Assembly (NCBI GenBank): GCA_030159075.1
Contig: BROG01000239.1
Span: forward strand, 399,001-463,000
Direction: 5' to 3'
Source of the DNA: Atrina japonica
Taxonomy: Eukaryota > Mollusca > Bivalvia > Pterioida > Pinnidae
DNA: 64,000 bases
Positions within the stretch are counted from its first letter, which is position 1; every line of letters begins with the position of its first letter. Positions 40,231 to 53,542 of the stretch are shown piece by piece. The position numbers and the translations under genes are program-made. A model generated the notes under the pieces. The model was not told the DNA's origin and searched no databases. It was given only the letters and a program-made list of their open reading frames with translations.

Positions 40231-43200
40231 AAGTTTGTACATTTTATCTGAGGCAGTTAACTAATTGTTTCCAGTACTAGGTAACAGCTAGTTTACAGAT
40301 TCAAAATATGTGAAATATGAAAAAAAAACATTGTTAATGAAGAGAATATAAGCGTTTTACACAGAATGACGCACCTGAAATTTTGTAAAAGCTATGAACA
40401 TTACTCAGAACAAATATTGCTTTTCCTGTGAATGCAAAAAACGAATTGAATTTATATCATGAAGGAGTGGTATATAAAATGATAAGTTAATAAACACGCT
40501 TTTATTAGCGGACGCATAGAACAATTTTATTTGTTCAAAAGAAACCATCGCTTCATTAGAAAGCAGTACATGTATATCACTCTGATAAAGTTCCACTAAC
40601 TTCTGTTTCAATATGATCTATCAACACAGAATCCCGTCATTCGATATATCGACAATATGGTGGCTTACGAATGCTTATTGAAACAAAGGGATTTTCAGTT
40701 ATATTGAAAAAAAAAACCCCAAATAATCGTTATGAATAAACATGCGTAGTATGTTTACTTTTGTCTAAAATCGTTTGAATATGTCACTGTTTCTTTATGA
40801 ACTATATATGTACTTTTAATTTCTACAAAATTCATTGTGAGTACGAAACGTGTTTAATCATATAACGTACGTTTAAAATGTATAACGAACTATTGATATA
40901 ACGAGTTGAATTATTTTACGGATCCAACTGAAATTCTTTATAGACAGGTATTATTCCAATGTTAATGTTAAAAGTTAGTCAATATTATACACAATACATC
41001 TCAGTGCTGCATTGATTGTAAAAATGCTGTAGATGTGGATGGTTCTAATCTAAGAAATTAAAATTTTGCATATTTTTTCTCTACAAGAAATTTCATACAG
41101 ATCATATCTTTGTAGAAATAATAAAGTAAGTTCACGTGGTGTTAATTTGGCGAATTTTCTTTCATTGTATACTTCTCTAAGATAACCCTAAAACCAATAA
41201 TTCCGTATTTAACGAACCTCCGTCGCCTCCCTCTTCAGGAGGGGGTGTACCATATTATCCAAATCCTCGTCAATACCGTTAATCAGACAGAATAATCCCA
41301 CTTTGTTCATTCTTAAACTGTTAAAATTATTGCTATATAAATGTTGTAAGATTTTCCCGTCGCTGTTGCGTATCTAAATAGATATTTTACGAATTCAAAT
41401 ATTATGATTCACAAGTTCTTCGAGGCCTTTTTTATTTGTCCTTTTGTGTATTATTTGAGTCGCCCGAACACAAAGTTTAAATGCAAATATACTTAATGGC
41501 TGCCAATGAGTGTATCTCAACAGATGTATAGGTCGTTGTTTGTCGGGTAAATTGACTTGGAACTTATATGTAAGAAAACTAATGAAAACTTTTATATCAA
41601 AAGAACGGCCACTACCATTGTTGGTTTTACTCCGAACATCTGTTGAAGTAAAATTTTCTTATGTGTCGGTTTGATGATCACACAAACTATTTGATAATGG
41701 AAAGAAGTGTTTTATTCATATGTCAGACTAAAAATAAATTACCAATTACAATCTTAATGCCGGTATGTAATCATCGGTGGATCGAAAATCTTTTCAGAGG
41801 TGTAAATCGTCAAATTTACCATCGGTCAAGGCCAAAGTCACCAAATTTACTCATTACTCAATCTCAACTAACTTCCTCTATGGTTTTAGGTAAAACAATG
41901 GATATGTTTGCATACTGGTGTCATATAATTGCAAACAATGATGAAAGATATTAGTAATTTGAAGAAAACTTCCGAAAATAAAAAAAATGTTTGATTGCAT
42001 ACTCAAATTTTGAGTACCCTAACCATCCTTTTTTATTCGGTTTTAAGTTTACGTGAATGATGAAGAATAATAATGTGTCTCCTCTTCAGCCAAATCCAGA
42101 AATTTTGTAAACGACTTTATAATCAAAATTATATAAAATAATTCATATATATTATATCTCAGTATAGTGTAATTTGACTTTGGGTCTCGGCCTGTTGCGC
42201 CATACTATGAAAAATAAAAAGAAAGATGATGTTTGAAAAAAATAACAATTTGAACTTGGAACTACCAAAGTAGTTAGTTTTTAGTTATATTAAAACTTGA
42301 ATAATAATAATTAATTTTTAACCAAATTCCGTAATATGAATCACGATCGTAATGAGACGATAAAACCGCGTAAACAGGTGCGACGAACATAAACAACCGA
42401 ATACATGTTCCGTATTTGATTCTGTTTTACTTCTTAAGAATTGTTTGTAAATTTTTATTTAATTCATGCATATCGTCAACAAATATGTTAAACGTCAATT
42501 ATTTATGAAGATTTCTTTTCATTGGAATCAACAAAACTTTAACGACAGCTATATAACACACATAAACTCAATTAGTTATTCTTGTATGAAATTCCAGTGC
42601 CGATAGCAAAATTAATAATGAAGAGTTTTGTTCCACAAAACGAATAATATGACTTTTTGATCTGTCGTTTCAATGTAGCATCTAAGTTGTGTAATCGTCA
42701 AAACATAGCTTATAATTAATAAATGTAAGTCCGTACCAGAATGTCACACAGTGTCTCCATCCACAATAAAACCATCCAATAGGAACTAGCATGCTTAAGT
42801 CAAGTCGAATGAATAATGGCAATTTTATGTTTTGAAACTTAAATCTAACAAGTTAATAAGTTTACTAGTTCAAACAATATCAGATAAAAGAGACTTTTTT
42901 CTCCATTTTTTATGTAATTCTGTTTGCTGTTTAGGTGTATTTAAATGATTGGGATTTCATTATAATAACGGAGTGGTTCATGCCAAGTACCTGACGAGAA
43001 CTTTGGCGGATCGCGTCACGTAATTTTATATACAAGTTTCTTTAATATTTCGTTTAACATCTGAAATATGATATATCTAATTTTTGTAGTCGTCATGGTA
43101 ATATTTCAATAATTAACCCTTTCAACTCTACAGACCATAATAGACTGGTCTTAAACAATAAAATAGAGTATTCAGGGATGAAAGGGTGATTCACCATCCC

Positions 43201-43318
43201 AAACCCGAACCAATCCTTTCTTGAGTAAATAGTCAATTTAGATTTTGATATTTTGACAAAATATATCTCATATTTCTTTATATATTAAACTCTATTAATG
43301 ATAAAATACATTATGTAT
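40231..43318. other. Unassigned AT-rich sequence
   Basis: About 3.1 kb. The minus frame at 40405-40611 lies on the 5' side of the retrotransposon remnant on the same strand but has no recognisable motif. A further unrecognised 55-codon minus frame lies at about 41215-41386. Confidence 0.45.
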
Positions 43319-43391
43319 AATATTGTCATTTGCTTACTTTTGCTCACTTTTGAATTTATCTTCAATTTAAAAGTAAGCAAATGACAATATT
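43319..43391. repeat. Perfect 23-bp inverted repeat
   Basis: 43319-43341 (AATATTGTCATTTGCTTACT then TTT) is exactly complementary to 43369-43391 with a 27-nt loop. No flanking duplication was seen. Confidence 0.93.
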
Positions 43392-46300
43392 GTCTCATTC
43401 AAATGATTTCTATCTCTTAATGATTATTTTCGCTTATTGAGACTGGAAACATTTTCGTATCGTCTTGAATTCGCCCTAAATATTATCATAAATCACATAG
43501 ATGGCTTTACTCATTCTTCAGTTATTAAATATTTGCTTTCATTCTAAATTCCCAATTTCTTAATTGGCTAGGATGGTGACAGAAATAAACCATCGTAGTA
43601 CAGACAGTTGTATAAGTTTAAGTACCTAAAATTTTAACTTATATTTGGGTCAGGAATCAATATGGTAACACATTTCTGAACGTAATTGTTCGGAAGAGTA
43701 TTGAGGGTCCTCCAGTTTAGTATTTTAAGACAAGGAAAGAGGTAGGGTTGTTTAGATTTTGATCAAACTATCTGAAGCTGCCAAATACATTGTAACAGAA
43801 GTTACAGAACATAGTAAAACTAAACATTACAATTTCTAATTTTGGCTTGTCATGAGTTTCAAACCTATCACCATTTGCCCCTGAATAACTGGAGTGGGCG
43901 CTCTATCATAAGGAACCCACGACCTCCAGACAATCCGTAGAATTCAATTTCACAATCTTTAAGGCTATAGCTGTTTTGGAGAATAGGGATGGTATATAAT
44001 TTTCTGGAATTTATTATTAATCAGCTGTTAAAATACAACTCAGAAAAAGGGGGTTTTATTCCTATTTGATGATCAGTTTTCGGTCGTTTAAATTACTATT
44101 CGTGATCAGTATTTCAGTGCTTAATTTGCATACTATTTCTCTATTCATGGTATGCTTGGTAACACTTATTCATTGTTTCGTTTAATGTTTGTGGTTTGGA
44201 TTTTTTTTTACAGTTTTATTGTTGTTGTTGTTGTTGTCCGAATATGTTACAAGTGATGTATGTGTATACACCTGCTGGCAAAGTTTGCAGTGGTAAAATA
44301 CATCTAAACGATCCAGCGAGCAAATCCATTATTATCATCATTAAAACCTTGAATGAATGAGTAATTAAAATGTAAATTTCTGATATTGATAAACGGAGGA
44401 AATAGACATGTTTCGTCTTAGATATTTACGAAACCTTGAAAATATTTACAAACTATTGTATGAAGAAAACAAACTGATTTAGAATCATTATAATAGTGCC
44501 CTTGGTTCACTTGATCTTCGACAAGTTGTGTCTTGAGTACACTATGTTTTCGAGGAATAAATCTATCACGGATATTTTTAAGTCCAATATTTTGGCAGAT
44601 CGAACTCATCCCGGATTTCACTGATTCAGAACAACGTCCATTTTTATTCACTTAAAAATCAAAATAGATTAGCAACGTGTTTTCTGAATTCATGTTTTTT
44701 TATCATTATTATTATTATTTTACAGGTTTCGACAGGCCAAGCTAGAATTAACAATTACAGTTTTTTAAAATGTTTTACATTATAAAGTATTTATGTGGAT
44801 TACGTATTACGAGGGTCACGAACAGTTTCACCTGGTATTGTGTACATCTGGTAGTGTCTTGAAATTTATACCACGTGACATGTGAACGGTTAACAAAAAT
44901 CCGACATTTATAATACAGGCTTGGAATCATGTCAAAATCTGGGTAATACCGAACCGAGTCCTATTTTACACAGACTTTTAATCTTCTCAATTATGACATG
45001 CAGAAATTACGACAACGGTATGTCCAGTACGTACCTGAGACAAAGGTGTCATTTTCCTTTTTTTTTTTAAATCTATTCCTTGAAAAATTAAATGATGAGT
45101 AATAGCGTGACTGACTATATCTATCTTGAGTAAAACTTTTAATACTATCTACCACACAAATCAATTTAAACATTTATTTAGTCGATTTGATATCGGTTAG
45201 TCGTAACAAAAGAAAGTTTAAAGTAGGTAAAAGTCCTAGACTTTTTAACTTAGATACTTAATCATGCAATGAAAGCTTCATTGGATAGTTTCTAGTTCTC
45301 GCTTGGGGATTGATTGATGTCATTCTGAAGAGTCGGGAAATTATTATATCAGTTACAACTTTTATTTATTTTTGTCTAGATCTTATCTTTAACAGTAAAA
45401 ATTAATTCTTTATCATAAATATCTTTTTATAAATACAATAGATAAGAAAACATCATAAACTATAACTTGCCAGTGTGGGGCCCTGACTAAATTATCAATC
45501 ACAAGAAGGCTTTTAAGAAGACTAAAGGCTAAGTATAGCCAACCTTTTTATGGTGAAAACTTTAACCTACACAGCGGTGAGATAGACAATTATGTAATTG
45601 TGTATATTTAAATATTATGTGTATATTTTCATAAGTAGTTAGGTTAATTAACCACCCCGGATTGGAGATTGACTGACATATATTTTCAGTTTGTTTCTTT
45701 GATTAATTCGTTTATCCCGGTGAATATTCAGAAATTACATAAGAGTCTAAATGAAAAGTGAATGCATCGGGATCAACATTCTGTTCAGCTGGACCTGCAC
45801 ATGTGAACGTAGTGGTCGTGTTTAAATGGGCAACGCTTGGGACATTCGTGTTTAAAGTGTGTGTGTATGTGTGTGTGTCTGTCTGTCTGTCTATGTGTAT
45901 GTATGTATGTATATATGAGATGTGTGTGTCTGTCTGTGATCAATGCCCAGGGAGGAAGGAGTCTTTAGGTTTTGCCTGCGTACGTCTTTCCGTCTACTCC
46001 ATCCGGTTAAGGCTTTTGTTTTTAGTTTGCTCACCATACAGATGTTCATCAATACCCTCAGCTTGTTTGTTTTGTGAAGATTCCCTGGTTTACTTCTTAT
46101 CTTACTCAATACTTGACTTGATAATTCATACAAGATGAAATCTTAAAAAGTCTAGTGAGACCGTAACGGCTTATGTTAATATTTCATAGATATCGGTAAT
46201 ATGGCATATGCAGAGGTGACAGGCCGAAATCTGGGCACTTGTGCTACAATAATAATATGGAGTTGATTTTGAGACTTTATCAAACTGACTGACCGCTTTA

Positions 46301-46720
46301 TATCCGTGATGGTCCACTATCTCCATGTTGAGGTATATACGACATATGTCACGTGTTTTGGATTAAAGCGACAATTTTAATAACTGTATATAAAGGTGTA
46401 TGTATAGTATATGTCAGTCGTAATATTGAAAGATACCCGGATTAAAGCTAACACCTTTTATAATCCCCTTTCTCAGACGACAGATTCGATTGAAGATGTG
46501 TGTGGTGTACTTGTTCAGGTTGAAACTATCTCCAATACATCACAAAGATAATACGGTATTGGCTGGTGTTATTTTTGATTACCCGAATTCCTCAGAAAAC
46601 ACAATTACAACACAGCGTATTATTTACATCATGATCTGTAAAACTGTCGCGGAGGAGTATACCAGTCTCCCAAAACAAACGCAAACAGGACGAATACTTG
46701 ACATTAAAATGTATCTATTA
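43392..46720. other. Unassigned AT-rich sequence with GTT and GT/GTCT microsatellites
   Basis: (GTT)6 at 44219-44237 and a mixed GT/GTCT/GTAT tract at about 45857-45937. The 126-codon frame at 45758-46138 contains that tract and is not convincing as a gene. Confidence 0.5.
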
Positions 46721-46880
46721 AACCATATATCTATCTGTCTATCTATCTATCTCTCTATCTACAGTAAAACCAGCTTTTGTAAAGACCACCCTGTCACAAA
46801 GATCGTATTTTGCTGCCCCCAGTGACACCATTTGTGTACAAATCAAACTCAATATAAAGACCACCTTCCTATAAAGACTT
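46721..46880 (+). repeat. (ATCT)n tract and R3-like repeat
   Basis: ATCT units at 46725-46758 are followed by ACAGTAAAACCAGCTTTTGT, AAAGACCACC and a second TATAAAGACCACC about 70 bp later, resembling the duplicated R3 at 25.6 kb. Confidence 0.55.
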
Positions 46881-46958
46881 TTTGTTTTGTTGTGTCTTGT
46901 TCACGCTATATATTTATCTCAGCATCTAGCTATATAACCATCAATATATTTATCAACA

Positions 46959-47094
46959 GGGGATGCTTACTTCTCCATGGCACCTGATCCCACCTCTGAT
47001 TTCCAGAGGTCCGTGTTTGTCCAGTGTTCACCGGATTTGTATATGTGTCTCCTGGGCACACTGAAAATAACTTTGATATCTGTGATTTTTATGA
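46959..47094 (-). repeat. R1 interspersed repeat copy
   Basis: The plus strand reads GGGGATGCTTACTTCTCCAT, GGCACCTGATCCCACCTCTG, CCAGAGGTCCGTGTTTGTCC and CACCGGATTTGTATA, then TGATATCTGTGATTTTTA. It is the reverse of the 28.8 and 58.6 kb copies. Confidence 0.85.
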
Positions 47095-47099
47095 AGTTA

Positions 47100-47410
47100 G
47101 GTAGATAGATAGATAGACAGATCAATAGATAGATAGGTCGATAGATAGATTGCTTGTTTGTTTATTGTTGTTTAATGTCCCACTGAAAGAGTCTTTCACT
47201 CATATGGGGACGTCACCAAATGCCGGTGAAAGGCTTCAAATTTTGGCCTATGCTCGGCACTTACGGCCATTGAGCAGTGAGGGTTCTGCGACACGGGACC
47301 TCGATTTTTACTGTCTCATCCGAGGAAACCAACATGCCGCCGGCTGGACTCGAACTCACGACCTCACGATCAAGATTCGAGCGCGCTACCGACTGAGCCA
47401 GGCCGGCTCC

Positions 47411-47441
<31 letters not shown>
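47100..47441 (-). mobile_element. SINE-A copy 2 inserted in a GATA microsatellite
   Basis: SINE-A occupies 47151-47409 on the minus strand: head GAGCCGGCCTGGCTCAGTCG, B box GAGTTCGAGTCC, tail AACAACAATAAACAAACAAG. GATA repeats lie on both sides (47100-47150 and 47411-47441), and ATAGATAGAT directly abuts each end. The element therefore inserted into, or was flanked by duplication of, a GATA tract. It lacks the 20-bp GTGTCGG-ACGTTAAAG block of copies 1 and 3. The 90-codon plus frame here is a read-through. Confidence 0.9.
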
Positions 47442-48552
47442 TTAAAAGTGTATGTCAATTAATTTCAAATAGCATGTAACCATTATTTCAGTAAATAAAT
47501 ATATTAAGTTTAAGGCGATACGTCGTGACTGAATTATCGATAAACTCAATCGCTCAGTACATATTTATCTCATGTGCAACGAACAAGGGAAATTTTGTTT
47601 CAACAAACAGGTTCAAACCAATTACTATAAATGTATATTCACAGAAAAGTAAAGAACAAATTGAAAAAGCAAACATATGTTATAGTCTTCTTTGTCCCCA
47701 GTCCTTTTATCGGCCAGTATATTTCTCCCCAGAATCGACAAGTATATTATTACAATTAAAACCTTAATGCGTGTAAATTTACATTGGTCTATCAACACAG
47801 CAACCAGCAATACAACGGGATGTCAGTTTTCTTTAAAAACAAACAATAACTCGGCGCTAAAATAACACATTTTTGCAAAGTAAAAAGTTCACCCTGTGTT
47901 AAAACACAATTCTTTAAGAAAACATATGTTAATAAGTTATAACGAATCCGACAAATGATTTACTTAAAGGTAACAAGGATAAAAAAGATTAAATCTTTAA
48001 TAATACCGCAAATCCTTTAAGACACTCTGATTTTGATAAAACTTGGTATTAAGTATCTGAATTATGTCTACTTTATTTAAATCAATATTGAAGTGACCCA
48101 AGCTTCTAATTTCACCGTGCTATTGTATGCCGTCTAAATTCCTAAAAGTTGAGCTAAGTTTCCAGTTTTACATACAACGAATAATCCGAAATTATACATG
48201 TGCTATTTATAGAGCTAACCGAGTCTTTTATATTTGTTCATTTTCTACTACATTGTTCTGCGGTATTATATTTGTTTATTTGATTTGAATATGTTTTAGT
48301 TTTATAAACATCTTGAACTAAGACGTAAAGATGGTGAAGTCCTGGGAATTAGGACCTATTTTATGGGCTTCTGGTAAAGCAGTGAAGGTCCTTCGATGTG
48401 CCACGCCTCTTCTCTCACTTAGTTTCGGTTTTAATCGTTGCGCAAACGACTCGAAACTTTCATTCTAAAGCTGGGCATTTAGCGAAGGTATCAGGTTGCT
48501 GTGTTTTACTCTGATACAACTAAATTTTTAACCGAAAGTATTGGCCATTTTT
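47442..48552. other. Unassigned AT-rich sequence
   Basis: No gene or repeat recognised. Confidence 0.5.
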
Positions 48553-48768
48553 TTAGAGCTGACATAGATTAAAATACTGGGGTTTTGGGGTTTTTTTTTT
48601 TTTGGAGGGGGTTGGTTTTTTTTTTTTTTTTTTTTTTTTTTTTGACAAGTATCTTTACTCTGAGTAATTTGGCTTTTATACATGACCACGTGTTTTGGGA
48701 CTGCTTTTTAGACGTTGACAGAGATTGTTCAGAGTCCAAGGACCGACAATTCTGTGTAAAAGCTTGGG
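48553..48768 (+). repeat. R2 copy 2 with an internal poly(T) expansion
   Basis: AGAGCTGACATAGATTAAAA at the left matches copy 3. GACAAGTATCTTTACTCTGAG, CATGACCACGTGTTTTGGGA, CTGCTTTTTAGACGTTGACA and AAGGACCGACAATTCTGTGT follow. Between them sits a G/T stretch (48579-48643) ending in about 28 T, which replaces the GGCGAAAATACTTT block. Confidence 0.8.
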
Positions 48769-50025
48769 GCATCACATCCCCCAATTACTATTTTCATCAA
48801 GAATGCACCGTTTGATTATCAACAAATAAAACCTGTCGAAGCGACATTAATTTGTTTCAAAACAATATCGCATTTAGATGGAGCCCCAAAGCCCCCTTTT
48901 CGTTTCAATAATTCATCATAGGGACCGGTTATTCAGAAGGGCGTATTTTCTTAGCTATATTTAATGAAATGGTGCTATGAGGGTAAAGTTTTGTCACATA
49001 GTTCATTACATTTTACCTGCTTAGAGATTTTTCAGTTCATGACGTCATAGTTTTGTGTAAAAGTATGCATTACGCAAAACCCGCACGGCCCAACGTGCAC
49101 TGGGTTTGTTTTATTTACTTTTCTTCGCAATTGTATAGGCTATATACGCTACTAAAGCAAGTTTTCGATTTGACCGAGACTGAAATTTTGGATACACTGT
49201 GACGCCAAAGTATCGGGAAATTATATACAAGCAGATATCAGTTATGTAGGTGTTATATAAAATGTTGAAGTATTTATTTAGGTCCAAATAAAAAAAAATC
49301 ACCACTCCAAGGCTTAAACACTTTCCGGGATAATGATTGTATATTTACAGGCATTGAATTTTCTTGTAGCTGTGAACTCACGCCTCAGTGAATCCACCAT
49401 TGTCAGACAGTAATAACTGAATAAGTAATCATGTCAAAATCTTGGATCTTTGACAAATCTAACCGTCAAACAAACAAACATTTGGCAAGCTTATACTGAT
49501 TCATTTTGTGGTGGTCTATGTATTGGTATTAACCCGAGTTTATCCGAGCGAAGAAAATAAGATAATCGTATCCCAAAGGCCGCACTTCCGCCGTACTCGG
49601 AAGTCAACACCCAGTTATGAATCAATATCAAATAAAAATTATTTTACTCGGAACTTATTATCGGGCCCCTGATGGCGCACACCTAATTGCCCTTGTCATC
49701 TTTCATTTGCGTAATAGGTACTCAGTAGAAGTAGACGTGTATAATTGTAAAAATTTAAAATAGGGAAGGTAGGAAATATATGAAATGATACAAGAATAGT
49801 AATTGATTAATTAGTACTTTAGCGCCTGGACAAAATCTTTGCTTAAGAATCGCTACAAAGAAATATCATAGACATCAATGAGCATACATATTCATTCCAA
49901 TGTTTGTACACATACAAATAGAAATTATAGGCAAATAGCTTACAATCAGACAACGTTTCGATTTTTATATGTACTCTAGATTTTGATCTTTGTAAGCTGT
50001 TTGCTGTCTTGCATAAATTTTCAGT
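48769..50025. other. Unassigned AT-rich sequence
   Basis: No gene or repeat recognised. Confidence 0.5.
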
Positions 50026-50202
50026 GCTGACATAGAATAAAATGCTATTTGAGGCGAAAATACTTTAATATAGGGACTATATTTTATTAAAATATCTTTA
50101 TTCTGAGTAATTTGGTTTTTATATTCATTCTTTGAATTAGACGTTGACAGATATTGAACGAGAGATCAAGGACCGACAACTTTGTGTAAGAGATTGTTAG
50201 CT
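50026..50202 (+). repeat. R2 copy 3
   Basis: GTGCTGACATAGAATAAAAT, GAGGCGAAAATACTTTAATA, TATCTTTATTCTGAGTAATT, TTAGACGTTGACAGATATTG and AAGGACCGACAACTTTGTGT, in the same order as copies 1 and 2. It lacks the CATGACCACGTGT block. Confidence 0.8.
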
Positions 50203-51699
50203 GGGTGTGTTTTGTCACCCGCGGTCAGTAGGCTTACATTGTAGTTTGATGTAACGAAATGATAGTCCAACTCCTTTTGATACGAACAAGATTTGATCTG
50301 ACTCGAACTGGGAAAATCCCTTCTTGTGAGACAGATTGTCTTCTCTAGATTCACTTTTGTTTATTATTATTCTTTTATTGTTATTGTTTTGGGATTTTTG
50401 TGTTTATGTTTTTTGGGGGGGGGGGGGTTGCGGTTTTATCATGTAGACTCTAGTATCGTGTAGCCAGGAACCGAATCATTCGATGCTTCCCTTTAATGGT
50501 GTATTTATTGCAGTAAATGCATTAGCGCTAGGTTTAAACCATGTGTAGCTAATTTAGTCTTGTAGATAGGAATCGATACTGATTCGAGCAATACTAATCC
50601 CGATGGAGAGTCGAGAGGGAGGGGAGGATACTAAATTTTTGATTGGAAGCATTTACAAGAGTGCAAATAAACGAGTCCAGCAACCTACTTGAAAACTAAT
50701 TTGATATGCGATAAAATCTAAGCCTATGAAATATTTGTGTAGATATATCTGATGAAATTGTTTGTGATATTCTGGGTGGATGTGACACGCTACCAGGCTT
50801 GTAGAAGGCCAGCAAAATAATTCCATACAGATTCCTGCTAACACGATCTTCTACAAGATAAATATTGCCGTTCATGTTCTGGCTTCTGGGCTGTCAATCA
50901 GAAGAGAGATGTTAGGTTTCGGAATCGGTGTACAATACCAGAATAATGCGCAAAAGGGTTTCATGTTTCCCTATCCCGTCATAAGTAATCGGTTCTCATT
51001 AGACAAAGTTATTCTATGTCTTAACTATGTACATGCAATCTGATTGTCTTCGGAGTAACTTACATCGTCCTGAAATTGATCATAAATATGATAATAGTCA
51101 TATTTCCACGTGGCTTTGTTTAACTCGGCAGATGTGTAATTGTTTTTCGTTATCTGAAACAACGCTTAGGAAACAAAAATGCGATTGTTTCTACCAATGA
51201 GTACAGCGCATGTAAGACGTTAACTGACAAAGAATGTATATTCTGCACCAAAAGAAGTCCATGACCGAAAATGTTGACCTGTATAAACAGATTGTATATT
51301 AAATATAATATTTATTTTCTGTTGTTTTGACTGTAAAATAAATTCTTTCGTTTTTTAAAGCACTTTTTACGAAGAAAATAAACATAAAACCAAATGCATT
51401 TAGCTTTTACTGCGCATTTTGGTGGAAGCGAGAAAAAATAAATAAACTAGAGAATATTAGGAATACAAGGTGCTGGTTGAGTCAAAATTCTATACCAACA
51501 AAGTAATTCAAGTACGCCTTTGTTAAAAAATGAATGAGAATTACTGGAAAATGTCTTTGTTCATAAACTGGAATGTTTTCTGCACCGTGTAGAGTTTTTA
51601 AAAGCTTAGAAAATTTATTATATTGACAAGCAGATGTCAGTTTCTCAATCACTGTTTAAAAAATTCGCACCCATGGAAAAAATATAATGAAACTGACAG

Positions 51700-51703
<4 letters not shown>
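50203..51703. other. Unassigned sequence with a G13 run
   Basis: A run of 13 G lies at 50415-50427. No gene recognised. Confidence 0.5.

Positions 51704-51793
<90 letters not shown>
51704..51793. repeat. (CT)33-(CA)11 compound microsatellite
   Basis: CT run to about 51771, then CA to 51793, the same order as the tract at 18062. Confidence 0.95.
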
Positions 51794-52929
51794 TACTCCA
51801 AAATGATGATTGAACAGCATCTTCCTAACTCATATATTAATAAAATCAATGCATTGTCTCCATTGTGTTCAGTTTCACGATAACGTTGTCGCTTGAATGC
51901 ATGGTCATAGGTTAAACTAAAATTTGAACATTAAATTGAGTAACTTCAATGATATTTAGAGTCATGAGGAGGTCATGCGTCAGTATATTGTCGGTGTGTG
52001 TATAAATATTTGCTTAAAACCAATCAAATGATATTTTTACTAATTTATTACGGAATTAGAGTTCTTAAAGAAACAGATTAAATTACGGTTTGTACAATTT
52101 TGAAATGTGACTCACTACCTACGAAAACAACCCGAACAATATCAATGCCAAAGAAATCTGTAAATTACGACTTTAGAAGAATCTGTTTTCTTTTTCTTTT
52201 CTTTTTTCAAAATCGCCTTAAAGATTTACTTCTATCGACGAGTAAAAAAATAATATAAAGGGCCGACTCACACCATTTAACGGTTCACCGGACTTGTAAA
52301 CAACCATTAGCTCGTAAAACGGAGATTTAAAATGAAACCATGACTTTCTGTTTAAGTTTTAAATCTTTTCTTTTCGTGTTACTTTATCTGGGATACAAAT
52401 CCGCGCAGGTAATCGAGTAATTTGAGGTAAATTTCAATCATAGTCGGTTCGTGCAGTGAAAGGACTAATTACCCAGTTTTACTTGGCCGGACTAATTTAA
52501 GTTAAATTTCTGAAATTTATCCTAAACCTGAGCTGTAAGCCAGTAGCTTATACATTAATTTATGCGGGCTGGGGGCTATGGAACTTCTTAATTGTGAAGA
52601 TTTACAATGGAAAAAATCGTGGTATTCATATTTATCAAAGTTGGATCAATTATGTTAGCTAATTCTTAAAATGATAAATACGTTGTCATTCAAAGTTACT
52701 AAGTGCAAAATAGTCTACAGTCAAAAGTATACCTCTTAATCTCGAAAGCTGCACGCACGTTGAAGAGATTTAGAATGTGTAACCTAGAAACGTACAAATT
52801 GATCTACAATATTTTGAATGTATACCTGGTACTTCCTGTCGCCGAATACTAAACATCGAGGAGTAAATTTGAGAGAGACTCAGAGAGTACGAACTCTTTT
52901 GTTTATCATACAACTGGTTATGTGGGTGG
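51794..52929. other. Unassigned AT-rich sequence
   Basis: No gene or repeat recognised. Confidence 0.5.
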
Positions 52930-53196
52930 GAATAGCGCATCGCGCTTTAAACCATGCAGTCTCTCGCTTTTGATCAACGTGGGTTACATTCCCGCTAGAA
53001 CCTAAGCTGTTTAGAGGTAAAGTTTGCCAACTAACTTGCTAAAGGCTGGTGATCTCTTTCCGGGTACACTGTAACCGGTTGCTCGCCTCTACCAATAAGA
53101 ACTTGACACCCGACTATATAACAAAAAGCAATAATAATAAAAGAAAGAAAACGTCGAGAGTGGCGTAAAACAACATTAAAATTAAAAACAAAGATA
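52930..53196 (+). mobile_element. SINE-B copy 5
   Basis: ATCGCGCTTTAAACCATGCA, a decayed B box GTGGGTTACATTCCCGCTAG, AACCTAAGCTG, TTGCCAACTAACTTGCTAAA, TTTCCGGGTACACTGTAACC, GCCTCTACCAATAAGAACTT and the tail GAGAGTGGCGTAAAACAAC. It is one of the few copies that keeps its tail. Confidence 0.82.
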
Positions 53197-53263
53197 CTTG
53201 AACGTATACATATGTTCTTCGACATATCCTTGATCAGACTCTAACACTCATGTTGGGTTGATT

Positions 53264-53542
53264 AGTTGGTTGTATTGTTGTTTAACGTCCCACTCAAGAA
53301 TCTTTCACTCATATGGAGACTCACCAAAGCCGGTGAAGGGCTTCAAAGTTTGACCTATGCTCGGCACTTACGGTCATTGAGCAGTGCGGGTTCTTTAACG
53401 TGCAGACACCGACTGTGACACGGAACCTCGGTTTTTACTGTCTCACCCGAAGGACAGGAATCCGACCTGCCGCCGGCTGAACTCCAACTCACGACCTCAC
53501 GATCAAGAGTCGAGCGCGCTACAGACTGAGCCAGATCGGTTC
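53264..53542 (-). mobile_element. SINE-A copy 3 (long subfamily)
   Basis: The minus strand has head GCTCAGTCTGTAGCGCGCTC, B-box region GAGTTGGAGTTC (decayed from GAGTTCGAGTCC), the GTGTCGGTGTCTGCACG-like long block, CTGCTCAATGACCGTAAGTG, and the tail GTTAAACAACAATACAACCA. A TGTTGG repeat on both sides (near 53252 and 53549) may be the target duplication. It starts 68 bp after SINE-B copy 5. Confidence 0.88.

Noticed and set aside
45758..46138. 126-codon frame as a Cys-rich secreted protein
   Set aside because: The Val/Cys-rich part is translation of a GT/GTCT microsatellite and the rest matches nothing I know.
47150..47422. 90-codon frame as a gene
   Set aside because: It is a read-through of SINE-A copy 2 on the opposite strand.
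48579..48594. GGGGTTTTGGGGTTTT as telomere-like sequence
   Set aside because: A ciliate-type motif by chance inside a poly-T expansion of an R2 repeat; only two units.
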